From Caulobacteraceae bacterium (GTDB lineage: Bacteria > Pseudomonadota > Alphaproteobacteria > Caulobacterales > Caulobacteraceae), in contig JAQGII010000414.1 in NCBI GenBank assembly GCA_028291305.1, positions 1 to 7,576 of the forward strand: a stretch of 7,576 nucleotides of DNA, written 5' to 3'. Positions 1 to 5,334 of this stretch are shown here, in pieces. How positions within the stretch are numbered: the first letter of the stretch is position 1; each line of letters starts with the position of its first letter. A program made the translations under genes and the position numbers. Under the pieces are notes generated by a model, which was not told the DNA's origin, did no database searches, and was given only the letters and a program-made list of their open reading frames with translations.

Positions 1-162
1 AGGCGCTTGGGCGGGGGGCGGGTTGACCCGCGGCGCGGTCGATACCGGGCCCGCGGCGGCCGGAGCGGTGTCGGCCAGCGGCGGCGGCGTGAGCTGGGCC
101 GAGGCGGCGCCGGCGCTCGCCAGCAACAGAGCGGGCGCCAGGCCGAAGCGAAGCAGGGGCAT
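1..162 (-). CDS. 5' part of a secreted Pro/Ala-rich protein (cut by window edge)
   Basis: Reading leftwards from an ATG at 162, 54 codons stay open to the window edge. The product starts MPLLRF, has a hydrophobic Ala/Leu core and ends that core with ASA-Q at about residues 20-23, which fits a Sec signal peptide cut by signal peptidase I. The mature start is rich in Pro, Ala and Thr, as in many periplasmic or outer-membrane proteins. A second in-frame ATG at 171 exists, but a purine-rich AGAGAG (172-177) abuts it and lies 9 bases from the ATG at 162, so 162 is preferred. The gene is divergent from aroK with a gap of about 70 bases. I do not recognise the family, because only the signal peptide and linker-like start are visible. 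The alternative is a chance open frame, but the signal peptide plus ribosome site argue against that. Confidence 0.6.
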   Translation of the reverse strand, partial: MPLLRFGLAPALLLASAGAASAQLTPPPLADTAPAAAGPVSTAPRVNPPPAQAP

Positions 163-190
163 GGGGTTCATCTCTCTACAATCCCTCGAC

Positions 191-220
191 TTGGCGCTGA
201 TCCGGGCCATCGTGTAAAGA
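191..220 (+). promoter_or_regulatory. candidate promoter for the aroK operon
   Basis: TTGGCG (191-196) and TAAAGA (215-220) are separated by 18 bases and resemble a sigma-70 type -35/-10 pair. The implied transcription start is near 227, only about 5 bases before the aroK ATG at 232. That agrees with the lack of a clear Shine-Dalgarno there. The match is imperfect, and the region is shared with the divergent gene on the left. Confidence 0.3.
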
Positions 221-231
221 TCGCCGCCTTC

Positions 232-813
232 ATGGAAAAGACCGCGCCGCCAGACTCCGCCCAGCCTCCGGCCCACGACGCCGAGCTTCGCAACCGCACC
301 CTGGTTCTGGTGGGGATGATGGGCGCGGGCAAGTCGTCCGTGGGCAAGCGGCTGGCCACCGCCCTGGGCCTGCCGTTCCGCGACGCGGACGAGGAGATCG
401 AGCGCGCGGCGGGGCGCACCGTCAGCGAGATCTTCGCCACCCGCGGCGAGGCCGAGTTCCGCGAGGGCGAGCGCCGCGTCATCGCCCGGCTGCTGGACCT
501 GCCGCCGCATGTGCTGGCCACCGGCGGCGGCGCCTTCATGAACCCCGAGACCCGCGCCCTGGTGAAGCAGAAGGCCATGTCGATCTGGCTGAGGACGGAT
601 CCGGAGGTGCTGGCCCGCCGCGTCGGGCGCAAGGACACCCGGCCCCTGCTGAAGGGCCGCGACCCGCGCCTGGTGCTGGCGGAGCTGTTGGAAAAGCGCG
701 AACCCAGCTATCGCGAGGCGGACCTGATCGTGGAAAGCGCCGAGGGCCCGCACATGGCCACGGTGGAGATCATCATCGCCGCGCTGAAGGCGCGGCTGGG
801 AGGAGCAGACTGA
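232..813 (+). CDS. aroK: shikimate kinase
   Basis: Cytoplasmic kinase that phosphorylates shikimate with ATP to shikimate 3-phosphate, the fifth step of the chorismate pathway. The 193-residue product has a Walker A loop GMMGAGKS at 28-35, the D51-x-D53 shikimate/Mg site, a conserved Arg at 77, the GGG shikimate loop at 98-100, a lid Arg at 137 (RPLL) and a C-terminal R156-x3-Y160. Length is slightly above the usual 170-180 because of about 20 Pro/Ala/Asp-rich residues before the first beta strand. The frame is open further upstream to position 7, but that part encodes Arg/Gly-rich sequence antisense to the divergent gene, so the ATG at 232 is chosen. No good ribosome site precedes it, which suggests a very short leader. 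The stop overlaps the aroB start by one base. Function is assigned from complete motifs; aroK versus aroL naming is not resolvable. Confidence 0.96.
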   Translation: MEKTAPPDSAQPPAHDAELRNRTLVLVGMMGAGKSSVGKRLATALGLPFRDADEEIERAAGRTVSEIFATRGEAEFREGERRVIARLLDLPPHVLATGGGAFMNPETRALVKQKAMSIWLRTDPEVLARRVGRKDTRPLLKGRDPRLVLAELLEKREPSYREADLIVESAEGPHMATVEIIIAALKARLGGAD

Positions 814-1922
814 TGGCGGCCATCCGGGTGGGACTGGGCGCGCGCTCCTATGACGTGATGGTCGAGCGCGATCTGATCGACCGGGCCGGGGCGCTGATGC
901 AGCCCCTGCTGCCGCGCGGCCGCACGGCGGTGGTGTGCGACGAGACCGTCGAACGGCTGCACGGGCCGCGGCTGCGCACTGCGCTCAAGGCGCAGGGCGT
1001 CGAGGCTTCCTGGGTGGTGCTGCCGCCCGGCGAGCAGACCAAGAGCTGGGGCGGGCTGGCCGAGCTGTGCGACCGCCTGCTGGCGATCGGCCTGGACCGG
1101 GGCGACGTGGTCACGGCCTTCGGCGGCGGGGTGATCGGCGACCTGACCGGTTTCGCCGCCTCGATCTACAAGCGCGGCATCGACTTCATCCAGATCCCCA
1201 CCACCCTGCTGGCCCAGGTCGATTCCTCGGTCGGCGGCAAGACCGCCATCGACACGCCGCGCGGCAAGAACCTGATCGGCGCCTTCCACCAGCCCCTGCT
1301 GGTGCTGGCCGATCTGGGCGTGCTGGCGACCCTGTCGGACCGCGAGATGCGGACGGGCTACGCCGAGGTGATCAAATACGGCCTGCTCGGCGACTTCGAG
1401 TTCTTCCAGTGGCTGGAGCACGAGGGCAAGGCGGTGCTCGCGCGGCGCCCCGACGCCATCGGCCGGGCGGTGGCCCGCTCGGTGGAGATGAAGGCCGAGA
1501 TCGTCGGCGCCGACGAGAAGGAGGCCGCGGCCCGCGCCCTGCTCAACCTCGGCCACACCTTCGGCCACGCGCTGGAAGCGGAGACCGGCTACGGCCCGGC
1601 CCTGCTGCACGGCGAGGGGGTGGCGGTGGGCTGCGCCCAGGCGTTCCGCTTCTCGGCCAGGCTCGGCCACTGCTCCAGCCAGGACGCGGCCCGCGCCGAG
1701 GCGGCCATCGCCGCCGCCGGCCTGCCCACCCGCATGACCCAGGTCAAGGGCGGCCCCTTCGCCGCGGACGCGCTGATCGCCCACATGGTCCAGGACAAGA
1801 AGGCCGAAGCCGGGCGCCTCACCTTCGTGCTGGCCAAGGGCATCGGCCAGGCTTTCGTCGCCAAGGGCGTGGACGCCGCCGAGGTTCGCGCGTTTCTTCT
1901 CTCCGAAGGCGCCACCGCCTAA
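813..1922 (+). CDS. aroB: 3-dehydroquinate synthase
   Basis: Cytoplasmic NAD- and divalent-metal-dependent enzyme converting DAHP to 3-dehydroquinate, the second step of the shikimate pathway. The 369-residue length is typical. Visible motifs in order are PPGEQTK (71-77), the nucleotide-binding [11 protein letters not shown] (104-114), [19 protein letters not shown] (129-147), and GYAEVIKYG (182-190) containing the metal ligand E185. They are followed by [12 protein letters not shown] (244-255) with H248, and LLHGEG (264-269) with H266; E185, H248 and H266 correspond to the known metal-ligand trio. The start is fixed by a strong GGGAGGAG site (798-805) inside the aroK end, 7 bases before the ATG. 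The TGATG junction with aroK implies translational coupling. Pairing of aroK and aroB is common in proteobacteria. No odd residues were seen. Confidence 0.97.
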   Translation: MAAIRVGLGARSYDVMVERDLIDRAGALMQPLLPRGRTAVVCDETVERLHGPRLRTALKAQGVEASWVVLPPGEQTKSWGGLAELCDRLLAIGLDRGDVVTAFGGGVIGDLTGFAASIYKRGIDFIQIPTTLLAQVDSSVGGKTAIDTPRGKNLIGAFHQPLLVLADLGVLATLSDREMRTGYAEVIKYGLLGDFEFFQWLEHEGKAVLARRPDAIGRAVARSVEMKAEIVGADEKEAAARALLNLGHTFGHALEAETGYGPALLHGEGVAVGCAQAFRFSARLGHCSSQDAARAEAAIAAAGLPTRMTQVKGGPFAADALIAHMVQDKKAEAGRLTFVLAKGIGQAFVAKGVDAAEVRAFLLSEGATA

Positions 1923-1940
1923 CCAGGAATAACGAACACC

Positions 1941-3233
1941 ATGACCGCACCGATGGTCGTCTTCGGCTTCATCCTCCTGCTGCTCCTGGGGGTTTCGGCC
2001 CTGTTCTCGGCGGCCGAGACGGCGCTGACCCGCGCCAGCCGGGGGCGCATGCACCAGATGGAGCGCGACGGCGATCCCGCCGCCAAGCGCGTCAACAAGC
2101 TGCTCAGCGATCAGGAGACCATGATCGGGGCGGTGCTGCTCGGCTACAACCTGATCAACATCCTGTCGTCGGCCGTGGCCACCGAGTTCATCACCCAGTC
2201 GATCCCCGGCGCCTGGGGCGTGGCGGTGGCCACCGTGGTGATGACCGCGCTGGTGCTGGTGTTCGCCGAGGTGCTGCCCAAGACCATCGCCATCAGCCGC
2301 GCCGACGACGTGGCGCGCACCCTGTCCGGCCCGATGCTGCTGACGGTCAAGGTGTTCGGCCCGGTGATCTTCACCATCCAGTGGATCGTGCGCCAGATGC
2401 TGCGGCCGTTCGGCATCAACCTGTCGATGGAGGCCGACGTGCTGGCCGCCCACGAGGAGATCCGCGGCGCGGTCGAGTACCACCACTCCGAAGGCCTGGT
2501 GGAGAGCCGCGACCGGCGCATGCTCGGCGGGGTGCTCGACCTGGCCGACATGGACGTGTCGCAGGTGATGGTCCACCGCAAGAGCATCGCCATGCTGGAC
2601 GCCGACCTGTCCCCCCGCGAACTGGTGCGCCAGGCGCTGGACGCCCCGCACACCCGCCTGCCCCTCTACCGGCACGAGGCGGAGAACATCATCGGCATGC
2701 TGCACGCCAAGGACCTGCTGCGCGCCCTGGCCGCCGCCGACGGCGACATCGACGCCCTGGATATCGCGTCGATCCTGCGCGAGGCCTGGTTCATCCCCGA
2801 GACCACCAACCTCAAGGAACAGCTCAACGCCTTCCTCAAGGCCCGCACCCACTTCGCCCTGGTGGTGGACGAGTACGGCGCGCTGCAGGGTCTGGTGACG
2901 CTGGAGGACATCCTCGAGGAGATCGTCGGCGACATCGAGGACGAATACGATTCCGCCCTGCAGGGAATCCGCCGCCAGCCGGACGGCTCGGTCAACGTCG
3001 ACGGCTCGATCACCATCCGCGACCTGAACCGCGCCATGGAGTGGGACCTGCCGGACGACGACGCCGTGACGGTGGCGGGGCTGGTGATCCACGAGGCCCA
3101 GACCATCCCCGAGCCCGGCCAGACCTTCATCTTCCACCACCACCGCTTCCAGATCCTGCGCCGCCAGCGCAACCAGATCACCGCCTTGAGGGTGTCGGCG
3201 CCGCTGGAGGAGACCGAGGAGAGCGCGGGGTAG
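1941..3233 (+). CDS. CNNM/HlyC-CorC family membrane protein with CBS pair
   Basis: Inner-membrane protein of 430 residues with the three-part DUF21 - CBS pair - CorC_HlyC architecture. The DUF21/CNNM part covers roughly residues 1-190, with hydrophobic helices near 6-27, 62-82, 92-112 and 130-150 and the family motifs SAAETAL (23-29), GYNLINI (68-74) and EVLPK (110-114). Two CBS domains follow (about 205-335), including VMVHR and the VVDEYG...GLVTLEDI...EEIVGDI signature. The C-terminal CorC_HlyC domain (about 345-425) ends in an Arg-rich, then acidic tail. Members have been linked to Mg2+/Co2+ export or tolerance, and the old 'hemolysin' label is poorly supported. The ATG lies 18 bases after aroB, with AGGA at 1925-1928 as a rather distant ribosome site. 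It is probably the last gene of the aroK-aroB operon. The ion handled cannot be told from sequence. Confidence 0.92.
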   Translation: MTAPMVVFGFILLLLLGVSALFSAAETALTRASRGRMHQMERDGDPAAKRVNKLLSDQETMIGAVLLGYNLINILSSAVATEFITQSIPGAWGVAVATVVMTALVLVFAEVLPKTIAISRADDVARTLSGPMLLTVKVFGPVIFTIQWIVRQMLRPFGINLSMEADVLAAHEEIRGAVEYHHSEGLVESRDRRMLGGVLDLADMDVSQVMVHRKSIAMLDADLSPRELVRQALDAPHTRLPLYRHEAENIIGMLHAKDLLRALAAADGDIDALDIASILREAWFIPETTNLKEQLNAFLKARTHFALVVDEYGALQGLVTLEDILEEIVGDIEDEYDSALQGIRRQPDGSVNVDGSITIRDLNRAMEWDLPDDDAVTVAGLVIHEAQTIPEPGQTFIFHHHRFQILRRQRNQITALRVSAPLEETEESAG

Positions 3234-3313
3234 GGGGGCGGCGGCGAGGCGCTTGCGGCCAAGACATGGCGGCGGCGGGGGCGGCGGCTTTGCTGCGGCG
3301 CCGGCCCCGACGA

Positions 3314-3351
3314 CTGCCGATCGGTGTATAGGCGGACAGTAGAGATTTTTT
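3314..3351 (+). terminator. weak candidate terminator after the aroK-aroB-CorC operon
   Basis: CTGCCG (3314-3319) can pair with CGG-A-CAG (3333-3339) through one bulged A. A T6 run (3346-3351) follows 6 bases after the stem. The stem is short and the T run is displaced, so intrinsic termination is possible but weak. Confidence 0.25.
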
Positions 3352-3366
3352 CCGGGGGCCGGCCGT

Positions 3367-3392
3367 GGTCGATGGAAGGTCGTCGAGGGTCG
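3367..3392. repeat. three GGTCG repeats at 10-11 base spacing
   Basis: GGTCG occurs at 3367-3371, 3378-3382 and 3388-3392, followed by A, T and A, so two copies are GGTCGA and one GGTCGT. Repeat starts are 11 and 10 bases apart, about one helical turn. This phasing is seen in some regulator binding sites. In GC-rich DNA it may also be chance, and no promoter is evident beside it. Confidence 0.4.
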
Positions 3393-3572
3393 AGGCGCGG
3401 TAGAGGCGTAATGGCGGCCGGGATCGGCGATGATCAGCCGGGGCCGCTGCGGCCGAAATCTTGAAGCATAGCGGTATCGGACGGGCGGCGCCGCGACGGC
3501 GGGCAATGACGGGGCAGACCTCGGCCAACGGGCGCCGCGCCGCAGTTCAGGACAGACGCGAAAACCGCAAGT

Positions 3573-3608
3573 CGTGACCGCAGCGGATGACGGCGACTAT
3601 TGGTCACG
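3573..3608 (-). terminator. inverted repeat across the GNAT stop codon, possible terminator
   Basis: CGTGACC (3573-3579) and GGTCACG (3602-3608) are perfect 7-base inverted arms around a 22-base spacer, and the GNAT stop codon (3604-3606) lies within one arm. On the minus strand a short GTTTTC follows about 9 bases later, so the T run is poor. It could end the bolA-GNAT transcript or protect its 3' end. Confidence 0.3.
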
Positions 3609-4158
3609 CCCGGTCCAGCCGCCAGGTGTAGGCGATCTCTTCGACCGCGGCGCCGCCGACCCGGATGATCTTCTTGGAGCGGCGCCAGCCGCCCATGCGC
3701 GGATAGAAGCCGCGGTTGGGGTTGTCGCTCAGCACCCACACGATCATCGCCTCATGGCCGTCGCCGGCCAGCCGGTCGCGGGCGGCGCGGAACAGCCGCC
3801 GGCCGATGCCGCGGCCCTGGAAGCCGTTCTGCACATAGAGTTCGTAGATTTCGCTGGGGACGCCGCCGCCGCCGTTGCGCGTGGGCCCGCAGCTGGCGAA
3901 GCCCACCACCTCGCCCGCCGTGGGCTCGACCGCCACGAAGTGGTGCACCCCCTGGGCGTGCATCATCCGGCTGCGCTGACTCTCGGACGCGGCGTAGCGC
4001 ATCTGCTGCAGATAGGCCTGCGGCAAAATCTCGCGGTAGGTCTGGCCCCAGGTGTCCACCGTCACCCGCGCCACGCCCTCGATGTCGCCCCATCCGGCGG
4101 GCCGGATCAGCACGCGCCGGGTCGGGGCCCGGACCGGAAAGGTGAAGGATCGACTCAT
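3604..4158 (-). CDS. GNAT family N-acetyltransferase
   Basis: Predicted cytoplasmic acetyl-CoA-dependent acyltransferase of 184 residues. The fold is read from an N-terminal LIRPAGWGDIEGVARV strand-helix start (17-32), a central VGFASCGP strand (85-92) and EIYELYV (103-109). These lead into the acetyl-CoA pyrophosphate loop QGRGIGRRL (114-122), and a late FYPRMGGW segment matches the usual GNAT 'FY.r.GF' position. A Gly run (96-99) sits in the loop before the EIYELYV strand. The substrate cannot be inferred; small molecules, antibiotics or protein N-termini are all possible. The ATG at 4158 is preceded by AAGAAG, a weak ribosome site. The gene follows bolA by only 15 bases on the same strand, so the two are probably co-transcribed. 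It ends in a short Arg-rich tail, with nothing truncated. Confidence 0.88.
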   Translation of the reverse strand: MSRSFTFPVRAPTRRVLIRPAGWGDIEGVARVTVDTWGQTYREILPQAYLQQMRYAASESQRSRMMHAQGVHHFVAVEPTAGEVVGFASCGPTRNGGGGVPSEIYELYVQNGFQGRGIGRRLFRAARDRLAGDGHEAMIVWVLSDNPNRGFYPRMGGWRRSKKIIRVGGAAVEEIAYTWRLDRA

Positions 4159-4173
4159 CGTCTTCTTATCAAC

Positions 4174-4449
4174 TCACGCCGACTCGCCGGGCGCCAGGGC
4201 TTTCAACGACAACGCGTGGACCGGCCCCGCCAGTTCCTCGGCCAAGCAGGAATAAACGCTGCGCTGGCGCTGCACGCGACTCATCCCCTCGAAAGCCGCG
4301 GAGACGATCACCACATTGAAATGGCTCTCCCCACCCTCGGGCGCTCCCGCGTGCCCGGCATGGCGGGCGCTATCGTCGATCACTTCGAGCCTTTCCGGCA
4401 GAAAGGCGCTATGGAGTTTGTCGCGGATGGCTTGAGCCACTTGTGCCAT
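4174..4449 (-). CDS. bolA: BolA family protein
   Basis: Small cytoplasmic protein of 91 residues. BolA proteins pair with monothiol glutaredoxins to share a [2Fe-2S] cluster and influence Fe-S delivery and stress or morphology responses. Visible features are an N-terminal helix (4-15), a variable loop with H30 and H33 (candidate cluster ligands), SHFNVVIVS (42-50), FEGMSRVQRQR (53-63) and the signature PVHALSLKAL (76-85), whose H78 is the conserved ligand position. The usual RHR is RQR here (61-63). The ATG at 4449 has no strong ribosome site. It heads a unit with the GNAT gene and faces the J-domain gene across 53 bases. A bolA gene beside a J-domain gene is a known alphaproteobacterial neighbourhood. 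Direct transcriptional activity cannot be judged from sequence. Confidence 0.93.
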   Translation of the reverse strand: MAQVAQAIRDKLHSAFLPERLEVIDDSARHAGHAGAPEGGESHFNVVIVSAAFEGMSRVQRQRSVYSCLAEELAGPVHALSLKALAPGESA

Positions 4450-4468
4450 TCGGGCGGTCCGTCAATTC

Positions 4469-4496
4469 TTGAATGTGGAGACATCCTCCGCATACT
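4469..4496 (+). promoter_or_regulatory. candidate promoter placing the J-domain mRNA start at its ATG
   Basis: TTGAAT (4469-4474) and CATACT (4491-4496) are 16 bases apart and resemble -35 and -10 elements. Counting 7 bases from the -10 end puts the transcript start at about 4503, which is the A of the ATG, so the mRNA would be leaderless. This is consistent with the missing Shine-Dalgarno. Confidence 0.4.
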
Positions 4497-4502
4497 TCAC
4501 CG

Positions 4503-5138
4503 ATGAGTAGAGCGTTTCAATACAAGCCGAAATTTGTCGACATCCGCGTCCGCCCGCCCAAGGCGGGTGAAGCCGAGGCTGAGCGGGATGTGCACGCCCT
4601 CAAACCGGGTGAGCGGGCCTGCGACCACGCGGGCTGCCGCGCCCCCGCGACCACGCGCGCGCCCAAATCGCGCGAGATGCTCAACGAGCACTACTGGTTC
4701 TGCCAGTCGCACGCGGCCGAGTACAACCGCAGCTGGAACTTCTTCGCCGGCATGACCGACGCCCAGGTGCAGGAGGCCCAGGCCGCCCGCGCCCACGGCG
4801 ACCGTCCGACCTGGCAGTTCAAGGCCTCGCGCTTCTCGCGCGAAGCCGCCTCCATCGCCGCCAAGTCCGGCGAGGGCATGGCCGATCCGCTGGGCGTGCT
4901 GGGCAAGAAGAAGCGCGTGCACGAAGCGCCGGTGCGCCACCTGGGCAAGCTGGAGCGCACGGCCCTGGCCAACCTCGACCTCAGCGAAGAGGCCGACAGC
5001 CCGACGATCCGCGCCCGCTACACCGAACTGGTCAAGCGCTGCCACCCGGACGCCAACGGCGGCGACCGCAGCGCCGAAGACCGCCTGCAGCGCGTCATCC
5101 GGGCGTACAAGACGCTGCAGAAAGCCAAGCTGGTCTAG
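4503..5138 (+). CDS. J-domain protein with N-terminal Cys/His motif
   Basis: Cytoplasmic protein of 211 residues ending in a J domain (about 150-211). The domain has helix II ending in LVKRC, the invariant HPD at 181-183 that stimulates Hsp70 ATPase, and a final IRAYKTLQKAKLV helix. Unlike DnaJ, the J domain is C-terminal and there is no Gly/Phe region or CR-type zinc domain. The N-terminal half holds C40-x4-C45 and C67-x2-H70, which could bind one zinc. Between them lie a basic region and an aromatic YWFC segment. The ATG at 4503 is chosen because the product then starts MSRAFQYKPKF. An in-frame ATG at 4473 adds a Pro/His-rich stretch and also lacks a ribosome site. It is probably a DnaK co-chaperone of unknown client. 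In many alphaproteobacteria cobS follows this gene, but here degP lies opposite instead. Confidence 0.9.
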   Translation: MSRAFQYKPKFVDIRVRPPKAGEAEAERDVHALKPGERACDHAGCRAPATTRAPKSREMLNEHYWFCQSHAAEYNRSWNFFAGMTDAQVQEAQAARAHGDRPTWQFKASRFSREAASIAAKSGEGMADPLGVLGKKKRVHEAPVRHLGKLERTALANLDLSEEADSPTIRARYTELVKRCHPDANGGDRSAEDRLQRVIRAYKTLQKAKLV

Positions 5139-5154
5139 GGCCCATCGACTTGAC

Positions 5155-5188
5155 GGCGGCGCCGCCGATCGACTTGGGCGGCCCCAAG
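5155..5188. repeat. GC-rich palindromes downstream of the J-domain gene
   Basis: GGCGGCGCCGCC (5155-5166) is a perfect 12-base palindrome. CTTGGG (5173-5178) pairs with CCCAAG (5183-5188) around a CGGC loop. The nonamer ATCGACTTG occurs at 5144-5152 and again at 5168-5176. No T run follows, so this may be a Rho-assisted or 3'-end structure for the J-domain mRNA rather than a classical terminator. Confidence 0.45.
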
Positions 5189-5233
5189 CGGGCTGATCTC
5201 CACGAGCGCGCCTGAACAAGGCGATCGTCGCTT

Positions 5234-5263
5234 GGGTCCCCCGGTCAAGCCGGGGATGACGGT
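5234..5263. repeat. REP-like extragenic palindrome
   Basis: CCCCGG (5239-5244) and CCGGGG (5250-5255) form a hairpin around TCAAG, flanked by GGGTC on the left and ATGACGG on the right. Read on the minus strand it is of the GTCATCCCCGGCTTGACCGG type, an interspersed element I recognise from many alphaproteobacterial intergenic regions. It sits in a convergent gap, the usual location for such elements. Only one copy is present in the window. Confidence 0.6.
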
Positions 5264-5276
5264 ATTGGGACGCAAG

Positions 5277-5309
5277 AAAAAAGGGCGGCCCGTTTGCGCG
5301 GGCCGCCCT
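5277..5309 (-). terminator. strong intrinsic terminator for degP
   Basis: Ten perfectly paired bases (5282-5291 with 5300-5309), extendable by a G-C pair to 11, enclose a six-base loop TTTGCG. On the minus strand the stem runs straight into six T (A6 at 5277-5282 on the plus strand). It lies about 25 bases past the degP stop codon. On the plus strand only CTTCGTTTC follows, so it mainly serves degP but may also stop plus-strand readthrough. Confidence 0.9.
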
Positions 5310-5334
5310 CTTCGTTTCGGCTCCTGCCGGAGCC

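Larger units (their letters stand above)
3234..3603. other. 370-base intergenic region without a convincing gene
   Basis: This gap lies between the converging CorC-like gene and the GNAT gene. Frames open through it encode only Arg/Pro/Ala-rich sequence with no ribosome site or recognisable fold, so I call no protein. It is less uniformly GC-rich than the genes, with a T6 run at 3346-3351 and AAAA at 3561-3564. It contains several weak inverted repeats: 3314-3339, an 8-base GCGGCGCC/GGCGCCGC pair at 3485-3492 and 3531-3538, and 3573-3608. It also holds a three-fold GGTCG repeat at 3367-3392. For a convergent gap it is longer than terminators need, so an unannotated small RNA or a decayed gene is possible but unproven. 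Confidence 0.6.

Noticed and set aside
7..231. Longer AroK starting near position 7
   Set aside because: The extension is Arg/Gly-rich, overlaps the divergent signal-peptide gene, and is unlike any AroK N-terminus.
935..3331. A 798-codon plus-strand frame overlapping aroB and the CorC-like gene
   Set aside because: Arg/Gly/Pro-rich translation typical of a shifted frame in GC-rich DNA; it merely shadows two well-supported genes.
3415..3449. GCGGCC...GGCCGC inverted arms that might be a terminator or small-RNA end
   Set aside because: Stem is broken in the middle, there is no T run on either side, and such arms are common by chance at this GC content.
708..3506. A 932-codon open frame on the minus strand across aroK, aroB and the CorC-like gene
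   Set aside because: It is antisense to three genes with complete family motifs; its product is His/Gln/Gly/Val-rich without a fold or start site. Long antisense frames are expected from third-position GC bias.
3178..3528. Possible small minus-strand gene covering much of the 3234-3603 gap
   Set aside because: It overlaps the end of the CorC-like gene, has no ribosome site and gives a Ser/Arg/Pro-rich product with no domain.
3574..4506. A 310-codon plus-strand frame opposite the GNAT and bolA genes
   Set aside because: It is antisense to two genes with clear motifs, and the product is compositionally odd with no recognisable domain.
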